DNA from: an uncultured Streptococcus sp.
GTDB taxonomy: Bacteria; Bacillota; Bacilli; Lactobacillales; Streptococcaceae
Direction: 5' to 3'
Length of the DNA: 8,869 nucleotides
Assembly (NCBI RefSeq): GCF_943912555.1
Contig: NZ_CALTUR010000079.1
Location: 1 to 8,869 of the forward strand
Part shown: piece by piece, positions 1-7,763 of the stretch
Layout: each line of letters begins with the position of its first letter
Position numbering within the stretch: the stretch's first letter is position 1
Made by a program: the position numbers and the translations under genes
Notes under the pieces: generated by a model
Told to the model about the DNA's origin: nothing
Database searches by the model: none
The model's input: only the letters and a program-made list of their open reading frames with translations

Positions 1-2
1 CC

Positions 3-1991
3 CTAATCCAAGGCCTTGACTTCCAACATCATATCACGGATCTGAGCTGCTAGTTCAAAATCAAGCACTTCGACGGCTTCTTGCATTTGTTTTTCGAGTT
101 TCTTGACGAGTTCTTTGCGCTCTTGTTTGTTGAGGCTATTGATATCGACTTCCTTGTCTTCTTCCTTAGAAACTGCCTTGGTCACAGCAATCAGGTCACG
201 GATTTCTTTCTTGATTGTCTGTGGTACGATACCATGCTCTTCATTATAAGCCATCTGGATTTTCCGACGACGGGCAGTTTCATCAATAGCACGTTGCATA
301 GACTGGGTAACGGTGTCAGCATACATGATGACATGACCTTCACTGTTACGGGCGGCACGTCCAATGGTCTGGATGAGTCCACGCTCGTTACGAAGGAAAC
401 CTTCCTTGTCAGCATCGAGAATAGCTACGAGGCTCACTTCAGGAACATCAATCCCTTCACGAAGGAGGTTAATCCCGACCAAGACATCAAAGACACCCAA
501 GCGTAGGTCACGAATTATCTCCGTCCGCTCCAAGGTCTTGATATCCGAGTGCATGTACTTGACCTTGATACCCATTTCCTTGAAGTAGTCGGTTAAGTCC
601 TCTGCCATTTTCTTGGTCAAAGTGGTGATAAAGGTACGCTCGTTCTTTTCAACACGGGCATTGATTTCACCTAAGAGGTCATCAATCTGTCCCATAGTCG
701 GACGGACTTCCACCTCAGGATCCAAAAGCCCTGTCGGACGAATAATTTGCTCAATCACTGTCTCAGTCTGTTCATTTTCATAATCACCTGGTGTCGCTGA
801 AACGTAAACAATCTGATGAACGTGACTCTCAAACTCCTCCCGACGGAGAGGACGATTGTCCAGAGCAGACGGCAAACGGAAACCGTAATTTACTAACATT
901 TCCTTACGAGAACGGTCTCCATTGTACATTCCCTTGATCTGCCCCATGGTCATGTGGCTCTCGTCAATCATGATTAAGAAATCATCTGGGAAAAAGTCGA
1001 GAAGCGTATAAGGTGGCTCACCTTCGCTACGTCCATCCATGTGGCGTGAGTAGTTCTCAACCCCGTTGGTATAGCCCATCTCACGCAGCATTTCGATATC
1101 ATACTCTGTCCGCTGTTTCAAACGTTGGGCTTCAAGCAATTTACCTTCCTTCTCAAAGACAGCTAGTTGCTCTTCTAATTCGGTCTGAATTTTAGCAATG
1201 GCAACTTCCATGTGATCATCATTGGTCACAAAGTGAGTGGCAGGGAAAATCGCCAAATGATCCACTTCTCCTAGTACTTGACCAGTCAAAGCTTCCACTT
1301 CACGAATACGGTCAATTTCGTCTCCAAAAAATTCTACTCGAAAGGCGTGTTCATCTCTAGAAGCTGGGAAAATCTCCACCACATCCCCACGAACACGAAA
1401 TCTTCCCCGTTGGAAATCAATATCATTTCGCTCAAACTGGATGTCAACCAAGTCATTCAAGAGTTTATCACGAGAAATCTCTAGACCAGGACGGAGACTC
1501 ACGACACTATCAGCGTATTCCTTTGGCGAACCCAAACCATAAATACAAGAGACTGAAGCTACAACGATAACATCATTACGCTCCAAAAGAGCTGAGGTAG
1601 CTGAGTGGCGAAGCTTGTCAATCTCATCATTGACAGAGCTATCCTTTTCAATATAGGTATCGCTAGAAGGAACATAGGCCTCAGGTTGGTAATAGTCATA
1701 GTAAGATACGAAATACTCAACAGCATTTTCAGGGAAAAATTCCTTAAACTCCCCATAGAGCTGTCCTGCCAGAGTCTTATTGTGGGCAATAACCAGAGTT
1801 GGTTTATTGACTTTGGAAATGACCTGACTCATGGTATAGGTCTTCCCTGTTCCGGTCGCCCCCATCAGAATCTGAGCTTTTTCTCCACCCTCGATATTAT
1901 CAACCAACTTCTCGATAGCTTGTGGTTGATCTCCTGATGGTTGATATTTTGATACTAGTTTAAATTGATTATCTGTAATACGATTGATCAT
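3..1991 (-). CDS. uvrB: UvrABC system protein B (excinuclease ABC subunit B)
   Basis: Damage-verification helicase of nucleotide excision repair: it is loaded by UvrA, opens the DNA at a lesion and recruits UvrC. The protein has 662 residues, normal for the family, and is complete; its TAG stop lies at the window edge. Visible motifs in order are Walker A GATGTGKT (44-51), the tyrosine-rich beta-hairpin [12 protein letters not shown] (97-108) that clamps the damaged strand, the DESH Walker B box (343-346), SAT (398-400), the arginine-finger motif QTIGRAARN (541-549), and a C-terminal UVR motif (about 626-661, ending in the [13 protein letters not shown] helix) that contacts UvrC. The ATG at 1989-1991 is preceded by AGAGAGGA five bases upstream, which supports the start. 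It has its own -10 element in the 76-base gap after the CPBP gene, but no strong terminator separates the two, so read-through is possible. Identification is secure. Confidence 0.98.
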   Translation of the reverse strand: MINRITDNQFKLVSKYQPSGDQPQAIEKLVDNIEGGEKAQILMGATGTGKTYTMSQVISKVNKPTLVIAHNKTLAGQLYGEFKEFFPENAVEYFVSYYDYYQPEAYVPSSDTYIEKDSSVNDEIDKLRHSATSALLERNDVIVVASVSCIYGLGSPKEYADSVVSLRPGLEISRDKLLNDLVDIQFERNDIDFQRGRFRVRGDVVEIFPASRDEHAFRVEFFGDEIDRIREVEALTGQVLGEVDHLAIFPATHFVTNDDHMEVAIAKIQTELEEQLAVFEKEGKLLEAQRLKQRTEYDIEMLREMGYTNGVENYSRHMDGRSEGEPPYTLLDFFPDDFLIMIDESHMTMGQIKGMYNGDRSRKEMLVNYGFRLPSALDNRPLRREEFESHVHQIVYVSATPGDYENEQTETVIEQIIRPTGLLDPEVEVRPTMGQIDDLLGEINARVEKNERTFITTLTKKMAEDLTDYFKEMGIKVKYMHSDIKTLERTEIIRDLRLGVFDVLVGINLLREGIDVPEVSLVAILDADKEGFLRNERGLIQTIGRAARNSEGHVIMYADTVTQSMQRAIDETARRRKIQMAYNEEHGIVPQTIKKEIRDLIAVTKAVSKEEDKEVDINSLNKQERKELVKKLEKQMQEAVEVLDFELAAQIRDMMLEVKALD

Positions 1992-2019
1992 AAGAATCCT
2001 CTCTCGATATGCTATTCCT

Positions 2020-2028
2020 ATTTTAGCA
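2020..2028 (-). promoter_or_regulatory. Extended -10 promoter element for uvrB
   Basis: On the minus strand this reads TGCTAAAAT, an extended -10 (TGn + TAAAAT), about 28 bases upstream of the uvrB ATG. No good -35 is present at 16-18 bases, which is tolerated for extended -10 promoters in streptococci. Inference from pattern only. Confidence 0.5.
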
Positions 2029-2067
2029 TACTTGTAGCATTTTCACGAAGAAAAGGAAGGACCGAAG

Positions 2068-3021
2068 TCACATCCTTTCATTTTCTTTCTTTAATTGATA
2101 AGCGAGATAGATAATCAGCAGTAACAAGACTAGACTTGTCATGATAGAACCTTCTATGCCAAAAGAACCACCTGATAGCCAGCCTTGATTGCCTTGTGGT
2201 AAAAAGGTCATCAAAGATGTTCCTGATGGTTGACCACTAACTAAAATCCCAAAGAGATTTCCCTGAGCAAAATTCCAGGCTCCATGAATACCTGCAACAC
2301 CCCAAACTGTATCAGTTTTGAGAAGGTAAAGAGCCATGGCAACTCCGAATAAAAAGAGATTCATTAGAGATAGAGGGGTTAGACCAGAATTGCCCATATG
2401 AAGTAGGGTGAAGAACAGGCTAGATATAAGAACAGCAAGTTTTAAATTGGTTCGTGAAGCCAATTGAGGAAGGAGCCAAGCACGGGATACCACTTCTTCT
2501 GCTGTCCCCTGTAAAATCCAAAATGGGATAGTAAAGACAACAAAGGCAAGCGAATAAGGATTTAAGTGAATGGATTCCAAACGATATTGCCCTAAGCCCA
2601 CCAAACCTAACAAGATCAGAAGAAAAAGTGCCAGACCTAGCCCAAATCCTTTAACAAGATTGCTGAGGAAATTTTCTTTATAAAATCCTAAGGTTCGAAT
2701 AGATCTTTTCTCAACTTTTCTAGTCCATCTGAACACAGTATTGAGAATGAAACCAAAGGCCAGTAAATCTAAAATTAAATGAAAGTCACTTGATTTATCC
2801 GTCAAGCTCGCATGCAAAGTCTGCAAGTAGCTTGCAAGATTTTGACCAGTCTCTCCAAAATTTCTAGCAAGTCCGATAAGAGCTAACAAACTAATACCAT
2901 ATAGAGTATAAGCCACAAACTCTCCTATGAAGACAAAAGCAAAAGCTAACAAGGGGCTTGTGTAGAGGTTTAACCGCATTTGAGAAGCTTGGAAGTCTTT
3001 AAAAATTCTTTTGTCTTTCAT
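2068..3021 (-). CDS. CPBP-family intramembrane glutamic endopeptidase (Abi/CAAX protease-like)
   Basis: Membrane-embedded protease-like protein of 317 residues. The three family motifs are all intact: EExxxR as EEVVSR (175-180), FxxxH as FTLLH (204-208) and HxxxN as HGAWN (246-250); the Glu, His and Asn residues are the expected catalytic or metal-site positions. Hydrophobic stretches suggest about seven or eight membrane spans (roughly 22-50, 81-97, 120-146, 155-172, 194-208, 217-235, 295-310). The start ATG (3019-3021) follows AGAGGA eight bases upstream, and a good promoter lies just beyond. It is transcribed divergently from glnP and in the same direction as uvrB. In streptococci and lactobacilli, relatives include bacteriocin self-immunity proteins and membrane proteases of unknown target. 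No bacteriocin gene is in view, so the substrate is unknown. Family assignment is confident; the specific role is not. Confidence 0.9.
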   Translation of the reverse strand: MKDKRIFKDFQASQMRLNLYTSPLLAFAFVFIGEFVAYTLYGISLLALIGLARNFGETGQNLASYLQTLHASLTDKSSDFHLILDLLAFGFILNTVFRWTRKVEKRSIRTLGFYKENFLSNLVKGFGLGLALFLLILLGLVGLGQYRLESIHLNPYSLAFVVFTIPFWILQGTAEEVVSRAWLLPQLASRTNLKLAVLISSLFFTLLHMGNSGLTPLSLMNLFLFGVAMALYLLKTDTVWGVAGIHGAWNFAQGNLFGILVSGQPSGTSLMTFLPQGNQGWLSGGSFGIEGSIMTSLVLLLLIIYLAYQLKKENERM

Positions 3022-3055
3022 AACTTTATCCTCTTTTACTATATGATATACCTTT

Positions 3056-3083
3056 ATTATAGCACTTCTGTTGTGTGATTCAA
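3056..3083 (-). promoter_or_regulatory. Promoter of the CPBP protease gene
   Basis: Minus-strand reading gives -35 TTGAAT (3083-3078), a 16-base spacer and a perfect -10 TATAAT (3061-3056) preceded by TGC, making an extended -10. It lies 34 bases upstream of the ATG, leaving a short leader that carries AGAGGA. The GlnR-type operator at 3104-3120 sits 20 bases upstream of this -35. Confidence 0.75.
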
Positions 3084-3103
3084 GACAAAACCAGAATTAT
3101 AGA

Positions 3104-3120
3104 TGTCATATTTTCTGACA
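3104..3120. promoter_or_regulatory. GlnR operator upstream of glnP
   Basis: TGTCATATTTTCTGACA is a perfect match to the GlnR/TnrA pattern TGTNA-N7-TNACA. It ends 15 bases upstream of the glnP -35 and lies in the divergent region shared with the CPBP gene. GlnR is the nitrogen repressor of Gram-positive bacteria, and glnPQ-zwf is an established GlnR regulon member in S. pneumoniae. An imperfectly overlapping dyad, ATATTTTC (3108-3115) and GAAAATAT (3122-3129), adds further symmetry. The assignment rests on the sequence match plus known regulation of the homologous locus. Confidence 0.8.
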
Positions 3121-3135
3121 CGAAAATATAAAAAT

Positions 3136-3164
3136 TTGCCTTTTTTTACTTTTTCTGATATAAT
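3136..3164 (+). promoter_or_regulatory. Promoter of glnPQ
   Basis: -35 TTGCCT (3136-3141), 17-base spacer, -10 TATAAT (3159-3164) with TG at 3156-3157 (extended -10). Transcription would begin near 3171, giving a leader of about 23 bases that contains AAGGAG (3181-3186), seven bases before the glnP ATG. Confidence 0.75.
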
Positions 3165-3193
3165 GGGAAAATATTCGGAAAAGGAGACTAAAA

Positions 3194-5359
3194 ATGAAGA
3201 AAAAATTTCTAGCATTTTTGCTAATTTTATTCCCAATTTTCTCATTAGGTATTGCGAAAGCTGAAACGATTAAGATTGTTTCTGATACCGCCTATGCACC
3301 TTTTGAGTTTAAAGATTCAGATCAAACTTATAAAGGAATTGATGTTGACATTATTAACAAAGTCGCTGAGATTAAAGGATGGAACATTCAGATGTCCTAT
3401 CCTGGATTTGACGCAGCGGTCAATGCGGTTCAAGCTGGTCAAGCTGACGCTATCATGGCAGGGATGACAAAGACGAAAGAACGTGAAAAAGTTTTCACCA
3501 TGTCTGATACTTACTATGATACAAAAGTTGTCATTGCAACTACAAAGGCACACAAGATTAGTCAGTATGACCAATTAAAAGGTAAAACTGTTGGTGTTAA
3601 AAACGGAACTGCCGCTCAACGTTTCCTTGAAAGTATTAAGGACAAATACGGCTTTAGCATTAAAACATTTGACACTGGTGATTTGATGAACAACAGCTTG
3701 ACTGCTGGTGCCATAGATGCTATGATGGATGACAAACCTGTTATCGAGTATGCCATTAACCAAGGTCAAGATCTCCATATTGAAATGGATGGTGAAGCTG
3801 TAGGAAGTTTTGCTTTCGGTGTGAAAAAAGGAAGTAAATACGAACACCTGGTTACTGAATTTAACCAAGCCTTGGCCGAAATGAAAAAAGATGGTAGTCT
3901 TGATAAAATCATCAAGAAATGGACTGCGTCATCATCTTCAGCAGTGCCAACTACAACTACTGCAGCAGGTCTAAAAGCAACTCCTGTTAAAGCTAAATAC
4001 ATCATTGCCAGCGATTCTTCTTTTGCACCTTTTGTTTTCCAAAACTCAAACAATCAGTACACTGGTATTGATATGGACTTGATTAAGGCAATCGCTAAAG
4101 ACCAAGGTTTTGAAATTGAAATTATCAACCCTGGTTTTGATGCAGCTATCAGCGCTGTCCAAGCTGGTCAAGCTGATGGTATCATTGCTGGTATGTCTGT
4201 CACAGATGCTCGTAAGGCAACTTTTGACTTTTCAGAATCATACTACACTGCTAATACTATCCTTGGTGTCAAGGAATCAAGCACCATTGCTTCTTATGAA
4301 GACTTGAAAGGGAAGACAGTTGGTGTTAAAAACGGAACCGCTTCTCAAACCTTCCTAACAGAAAATCAAAGCAAATACGGTTACAAAATCAAAACCTTCG
4401 CTGATGGTTCTTCAATGTATGACAGTTTAAATACTGGGGCAATCGATGCCGTTATGGATGATGAGCCTGTCCTCAAATATTCTATCAGCCAAGGACAAAA
4501 ATTGAAAACTCCAATCGCTGGAGCTCCAATCGGTGAAACAGCCTTTGCCGTTAAAAAAGGAGCAAATCCAGAATTGATCCAAATGTTCAACAACGGACTT
4601 GCAAACCTTAAAGCAAACGGGGAATTCCAAAAGATTCTTGATAAATACCTAGCTAGCGAATCTTCATCTGCTTCAACAAGCACTGTTGACGAAACAACTA
4701 TCTGGGGCTTGCTTCAAAATAACTACAAACAACTCCTTAGCGGGCTTGGTATCACTCTTGCTCTAGCTCTTATCTCATTTGCTATTGCCATTGTTATCGG
4801 GATTATCTTCGGTATGTTTAGTGTCAGCCCGTATAAATCTCTTCGTGTGATCTCTGAGATTTTCGTTGATGTTATCCGTGGTATTCCTTTGATGATTCTT
4901 GCAGCCTTCATCTTCTGGGGAATTCCAAACTTCATCGAGTCTATCACAGGCCAACAAAGCCCAATTAACGACTTTGTAGCTGGTACTATTGCCCTCTCAC
5001 TCAATGCAGCGGCTTATATCGCTGAAATCGTTCGTGGTGGTATTCAGGCCGTTCCAGTTGGCCAAATGGAAGCCAGCCGAAGCTTGGGGATTTCTTATGG
5101 AAAAACCATGCGTAAGATTATCTTGCCACAAGCAACTAAATTGATGTTGCCAAACTTTGTTAACCAATTCGTTATCGCTCTTAAAGATACAACTATCGTA
5201 TCTGCTATCGGTTTGGTTGAACTCTTCCAAACTGGTAAGATTATCATCGCCCGTAACTACCAAAGTTTCAAGATGTATGCAATCCTTGCTATCTTCTATC
5301 TTGTAATTATCACACTTTTGACTAGACTAGCGAAACGCTTAGAAAAGAGGATTCGTTAA
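3194..5359 (+). CDS. glnP: Glutamine ABC transporter, two substrate-binding domains fused to the permease
   Basis: A 721-residue fusion that captures and translocates glutamine (and, in the Lactococcus homologue, asparagine and glutamate). A signal peptide (1-23, charged KKK, hydrophobic core, AKA cleavage site) is followed by binding domain 1 (about 24-243), a Ser/Thr/Ala-rich linker (245-260), binding domain 2 (about 267-486), a second Ser-rich linker (488-498) and a His/Glu/Gln-type permease (about 505-721) with roughly five membrane spans and the EAA loop [11 protein letters not shown] (626-636) that docks the ATPase. Each binding domain keeps the family-3 ligand arginine (R97, R340) and the MDD aspartates (179-180, 422-423). 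This is the architecture of L. lactis GlnP, where a homodimer displays four receptor domains. The next gene, glnQ, overlaps it by one base. Substrate choice is inferred from family, the GlnR operator and locus; other polar amino acids remain possible. Confidence 0.93.
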   Translation: MKKKFLAFLLILFPIFSLGIAKAETIKIVSDTAYAPFEFKDSDQTYKGIDVDIINKVAEIKGWNIQMSYPGFDAAVNAVQAGQADAIMAGMTKTKEREKVFTMSDTYYDTKVVIATTKAHKISQYDQLKGKTVGVKNGTAAQRFLESIKDKYGFSIKTFDTGDLMNNSLTAGAIDAMMDDKPVIEYAINQGQDLHIEMDGEAVGSFAFGVKKGSKYEHLVTEFNQALAEMKKDGSLDKIIKKWTASSSSAVPTTTTAAGLKATPVKAKYIIASDSSFAPFVFQNSNNQYTGIDMDLIKAIAKDQGFEIEIINPGFDAAISAVQAGQADGIIAGMSVTDARKATFDFSESYYTANTILGVKESSTIASYEDLKGKTVGVKNGTASQTFLTENQSKYGYKIKTFADGSSMYDSLNTGAIDAVMDDEPVLKYSISQGQKLKTPIAGAPIGETAFAVKKGANPELIQMFNNGLANLKANGEFQKILDKYLASESSSASTSTVDETTIWGLLQNNYKQLLSGLGITLALALISFAIAIVIGIIFGMFSVSPYKSLRVISEIFVDVIRGIPLMILAAFIFWGIPNFIESITGQQSPINDFVAGTIALSLNAAAYIAEIVRGGIQAVPVGQMEASRSLGISYGKTMRKIILPQATKLMLPNFVNQFVIALKDTTIVSAIGLVELFQTGKIIIARNYQSFKMYAILAIFYLVIITLLTRLAKRLEKRIR
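3263..4651 (+). repeat. In-frame tandem duplication of the substrate-binding domain within glnP
   Basis: Residues 24-243 and 267-486 are diverged copies with a constant offset of 729 bases (243 codons). Shared blocks include [14 protein letters not shown] and [11 protein letters not shown]. Some DNA is still identical: TTGGTGTTAAAAACGGAAC at 3591-3609 and 4320-4338, and CAAGCTGGTCAAGCTGA at 3431-3447 and 4160-4176. The copies span 3263-3922 and 3992-4651. Confidence 0.9.
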
Positions 5360-6099
5360 TGGCAAAATTAAAAATTGATGTAAATGATTTACATAAGTAT
5401 TATGGAAAAAATGAGGTTTTAAAAGGAATCACGACTAAATTCTATGAAGGAGATGTTGTTTGTATTATCGGTCCTTCAGGTTCTGGTAAGTCAACCTTCC
5501 TCCGTAGCCTTAATCTTCTAGAAGAAGTTACGAGCGGTCACATCACTGTGAACGGCTATGACCTAACTGAAAAAACAACCAATGTTGACCATGTCCGTGA
5601 AAATATCGGAATGGTTTTCCAACACTTCAACCTCTTCCCACACATGTCTGTATTGGACAACATTACCTTTGCTCCTATTGAGCACAAGTTGATGACTAAG
5701 GAAGAAGCTGAGAAATTGGGAATGGAATTGCTTGAAAAGGTTGGGCTAGCAGATAAAGCCAATGCTAACCCAGATAGCCTATCAGGTGGTCAAAAACAAC
5801 GTGTGGCCATCGCTCGTGGACTAGCAATGAATCCAGACATCATGCTCTTTGATGAACCAACTTCTGCCCTTGACCCTGAGATGGTCGGAGACGTACTAAA
5901 CGTTATGAAGGAATTGGCTGAACAAGGAATGACCATGATTATCGTAACCCATGAGATGGGATTTGCTCGTCAGGTTGCTAACCGCGTTATCTTTACTGCG
6001 GACGGTGAATTCCTTGAAGATGGGACACCTGATCAAATCTTTGACAACCCACAACACCCACGTCTGAAAGAGTTCTTGGACAAGGTCTTAAACGTCTAA
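5359..6099 (+). CDS. glnQ: Glutamine ABC transporter, ATP-binding protein
   Basis: Cytoplasmic ATPase that powers GlnP. At 246 residues it is standard length for polar amino-acid ABC ATPases. It shows Walker [10 protein letters not shown] (38-46), Q-loop Q88 in VFQH, signature LSGGQ (141-145), Walker B IMLFDE (161-166) with catalytic E166, D-loop SALD (169-172) and H-loop H198 in VTHEM. Its ATG shares an A with the TAA of glnP (TAATG, 5357-5361), with AAGAGGA inside the end of glnP as ribosome site seven bases upstream; this indicates translational coupling and matched stoichiometry. An intrinsic terminator begins five bases after the stop codon. It is transcribed from the glnP promoter, so it should fall under the same GlnR control. 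Assignment as GlnQ depends on its GlnP partner; the ATPase family itself is certain. Confidence 0.95.
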   Translation: MAKLKIDVNDLHKYYGKNEVLKGITTKFYEGDVVCIIGPSGSGKSTFLRSLNLLEEVTSGHITVNGYDLTEKTTNVDHVRENIGMVFQHFNLFPHMSVLDNITFAPIEHKLMTKEEAEKLGMELLEKVGLADKANANPDSLSGGQKQRVAIARGLAMNPDIMLFDEPTSALDPEMVGDVLNVMKELAEQGMTMIIVTHEMGFARQVANRVIFTADGEFLEDGTPDQIFDNPQHPRLKEFLDKVLNV

Positions 6100-6103
6100 A
6101 CTC

Positions 6104-6133
6104 AAACTGTAAGGATTTCCTTGCAGTTTTTTT
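6104..6133 (+). terminator. Intrinsic terminator after glnQ
   Basis: A 12-base stem, 6104-6115 (AAACTGTAAGGA) with 6118-6129 (TCCTTGCAGTTT), has one T-G wobble and a very short loop, and ends in a run of seven T (6127-6133). It separates glnPQ from zwf, although leaky read-through would be consistent with the reported glnPQ-zwf co-transcription in pneumococcus. Confidence 0.88.
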
Positions 6134-6152
6134 CTATCTCGTATTGGATTTT

Positions 6153-6180
6153 TTGATTTTTCGGAAAATTATGTTAGAAT
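6153..6180 (+). promoter_or_regulatory. zwf: Promoter of zwf
   Basis: -35 TTGATT (6153-6158), 16-base spacer, -10 TAGAAT (6175-6180) with TG at 6172-6173 (extended -10). The predicted transcription start is around 6187-6188. This gives zwf a promoter of its own downstream of the glnQ terminator. Confidence 0.65.
6156..6170. promoter_or_regulatory. CodY-like box overlapping the zwf promoter
   Basis: ATTTTTCGGAAAATT matches the CodY consensus AATTTTCWGAAAATT at 13 of 15 positions (mismatches at 2 and 8). It covers part of the -35 and most of the spacer, so binding would be expected to block RNA polymerase. CodY is the branched-chain amino acid (and, in some species, GTP) responsive repressor present in streptococci. 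I know of no established CodY control of zwf; this is a motif-based inference. Confidence 0.45.
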
Positions 6181-6187
6181 TAAGTTT

Positions 6188-6244
6188 ATGAATGAGGTTT
6201 CCTCATACCTAGCAAGACTAGGAATAAAAATAGAAATTAGGTAG
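6188..6244 (+). CDS. Possible zwf leader peptide (18 codons)
   Basis: A short reading frame in the zwf leader would encode MNEVSSYLARLGIKIEIR and ends with TAG at 6242-6244, four bases before the zwf ATG. There is no ribosome site in front of it, but its ATG coincides with the transcription start predicted from the -10 at 6175-6180, so it could be read as a leaderless message. The zwf ribosome site (TAGGTAG) is weak and lies at this frame's end, which would suit translational coupling. The frame is short enough to be chance. It has no recognisable homology. Confidence 0.22.
   Translation: MNEVSSYLARLGIKIEIR
6192..6222 (+). other. Two tandem hairpins in the zwf 5' leader
   Basis: Stem 1 is ATGAGG (6192-6197) with CCTCAT (6201-6206) around a TTT loop. 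Stem 2 is CCTAG (6208-6212) with CTAGG (6218-6222) around CAAGA. They are separated by one base and lie between the predicted transcript start and the zwf ribosome site. Possible roles are 5'-end stabilisation or translational control. Neither is followed by a T-run, so they are not terminators. Confidence 0.45.
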
Positions 6245-6248
6245 CTAG

Positions 6249-7739
6249 ATGTCATCTAAGGTTATTGTTACAATTTTCGGTGCGAGTGGAGACCTGGCTA
6301 AACGCAAGCTCTACCCTTCCCTTTTTAGACTATATAAATCCGGCAATCTTTCCAAGCACTTTGCCGTTATTGGAACTGCCCGTCGTCCTTGGAGCAAGGA
6401 ATATTTTGAATCTGTTGTAGTCGAATCTATCCTTGATTTAGCAGATAGTACTGAACAGGCTCAAGAGTTCGCTAGTCACTTCTACTATCAAAGTCATGAT
6501 GTCAATGATACAGAGCACTACATCGCTTTACGTCAATTGCAGGCTGAACTAAATGACAAGTATCAAGCGGAACACAACAAGCTCTTCTTCTTGTCTATGG
6601 CACCTCAGTTCTTTGGAACTATTGCCAAACACCTTAAGTCTGAAAACATTGTAGATGGTAAAGGTTTTGAACGTTTAATCGTTGAAAAACCATTTGGTAC
6701 AGATTACGCAAGCGCAAGCAAGTTGAATGACGAGCTCCTAGCAACATTTGACGAAGAACAAATTTTCCGTATCGATCATTATCTTGGTAAGGAAATGATC
6801 CAAAGTATCTTTGCAGTTCGCTTTGCCAACCTGATTTTTGAAAACGTTTGGAACAAGGATTTTATCGATAATGTTCAAATTACCTTTGCGGAGCGCTTGG
6901 GTGTAGAAGAACGTGGTGGCTACTATGACCAATCTGGTGCCCTCCGTGACATGGTACAAAACCATACTTTGCAACTTCTTTCTCTCCTTGCTATGGACAA
7001 GCCAGCAAGCTTCACAAAAGACGAGATTCGTGCCGAAAAGATTAAGGTCTTTAAAAACCTCTATCATCCAACTGATGAAGAACTTAAAGAACACTTTATC
7101 CGTGGTCAATATCGTTCTGGTAAGATTGATGGCATGAAATACATCTCTTACCGTAGCGAGCCAAATGTAAATCCAGAATCAACAACAGAAACCTTTGCAT
7201 CTGGTGCTTTCTTTGTAAACAGCGATCGATTCCGTGGCGTTCCTTTCTTCTTCCGTACTGGTAAACGACTGACTGAAAAAGGAACTCATGTCAACATCGT
7301 CTTTAAACAAATGGATTCTATATTTGGAGAACCACTTGCTCCAAATATTTTGACCATCTATATCCAACCAACAGAAGGCTTCTCTCTTAGCCTAAATGGG
7401 AAGCAAGTAGGAGAAGAATTCAACTTGGCTCCGAACTCACTTGATTACCGTACAGATGCGACCGCAACTGGTGCCTCTCCAGAACCATACGAAAAATTGA
7501 TTTATGATGTCCTAAACAACAACTCAACTAACTTTAGCCACTGGGATGAAGTTGGTGCGTCATGGAAATTGATTGACCGTATCGAGAAACTCTGGGCTGA
7601 AAACGGTGCCCCACTTCACGACTACAAGGCCGGAAGCATGGGACCTCAAGCCAGCTTTGACCTACTTGAAAAGCTTGGTGCCAAATGGACTTGGCAGCCC
7701 GATCTTGCCTACCGTCAAGATGGTCGTTTAGAATCATGA
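6249..7739 (+). CDS. zwf: Glucose-6-phosphate 1-dehydrogenase
   Basis: Oxidises glucose-6-phosphate to 6-phosphogluconolactone with reduction of NADP+, the first step of the oxidative pentose phosphate pathway; cytosolic. The 496 residues match the family. Visible are the coenzyme fingerprint GASGDLAKRK (11-20), ARR (44-46) at the position that reads the NADP 2'-phosphate, EKPFG (146-150), the substrate motif RIDHYLGKE (174-182) and the catalytic-base region with H239 in NHTLQ. An in-frame TAG directly precedes the ATG, so no earlier start is possible. The ribosome site is weak (TAGGTAG, with AGG at 6239-6241). The stop codon TGA (7737-7739) abuts the hairpin and IS-like relic downstream, and the last codon or stop may derive from that insertion. 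Linkage to glnPQ suggests coupling of NADPH supply to glutamate metabolism. Secure identification. Confidence 0.97.
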   Translation: MSSKVIVTIFGASGDLAKRKLYPSLFRLYKSGNLSKHFAVIGTARRPWSKEYFESVVVESILDLADSTEQAQEFASHFYYQSHDVNDTEHYIALRQLQAELNDKYQAEHNKLFFLSMAPQFFGTIAKHLKSENIVDGKGFERLIVEKPFGTDYASASKLNDELLATFDEEQIFRIDHYLGKEMIQSIFAVRFANLIFENVWNKDFIDNVQITFAERLGVEERGGYYDQSGALRDMVQNHTLQLLSLLAMDKPASFTKDEIRAEKIKVFKNLYHPTDEELKEHFIRGQYRSGKIDGMKYISYRSEPNVNPESTTETFASGAFFVNSDRFRGVPFFFRTGKRLTEKGTHVNIVFKQMDSIFGEPLAPNILTIYIQPTEGFSLSLNGKQVGEEFNLAPNSLDYRTDATATGASPEPYEKLIYDVLNNNSTNFSHWDEVGASWKLIDRIEKLWAENGAPLHDYKAGSMGPQASFDLLEKLGAKWTWQPDLAYRQDGRLES

Positions 7740-7763
7740 CCACCCGTCAAACGGGTGGTTTGT
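7739..7763 (+). terminator. Hairpin directly after zwf, probable weak terminator
   Basis: Stem ACCACCCG (7739-7746) with CGGGTGGT (7752-7759), five-base loop, then TTTGT. The first stem base is the last base of the zwf stop codon. The T-run is short, so termination may be partial. The hairpin also forms the outermost part of the IS-like relic and resembles an IS200/IS605 right-end structure. Confidence 0.55.

Noticed and set aside
1605..1937. 110-codon plus-strand frame inside uvrB, and similar antisense frames in uvrB, glnP and zwf
   Set aside because: They are shadows of well-conserved genes on the other strand or in another frame, with no ribosome sites or family motifs.
2040..2054. TTTTC/GAAAA hairpin between the CPBP gene and uvrB
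   Set aside because: A five-base A/T-rich stem with no following T-run on the minus strand; not a credible terminator.
3170..3184. CodY-like match AATATTCGGAAAAGG in the glnP leader
   Set aside because: Only 11 of 15 positions match, and the right half is the ribosome site; too weak to call.
3057..3245. Minus-strand 62-codon frame across the divergent region
   Set aside because: It crosses both promoters, the operator and the glnP start, and has no ribosome site or recognisable protein pattern.
6172..6188. Possible second GlnR site starting TGTTA upstream of zwf
   Set aside because: The right half-site TNACA is absent at the required seven-base spacing.
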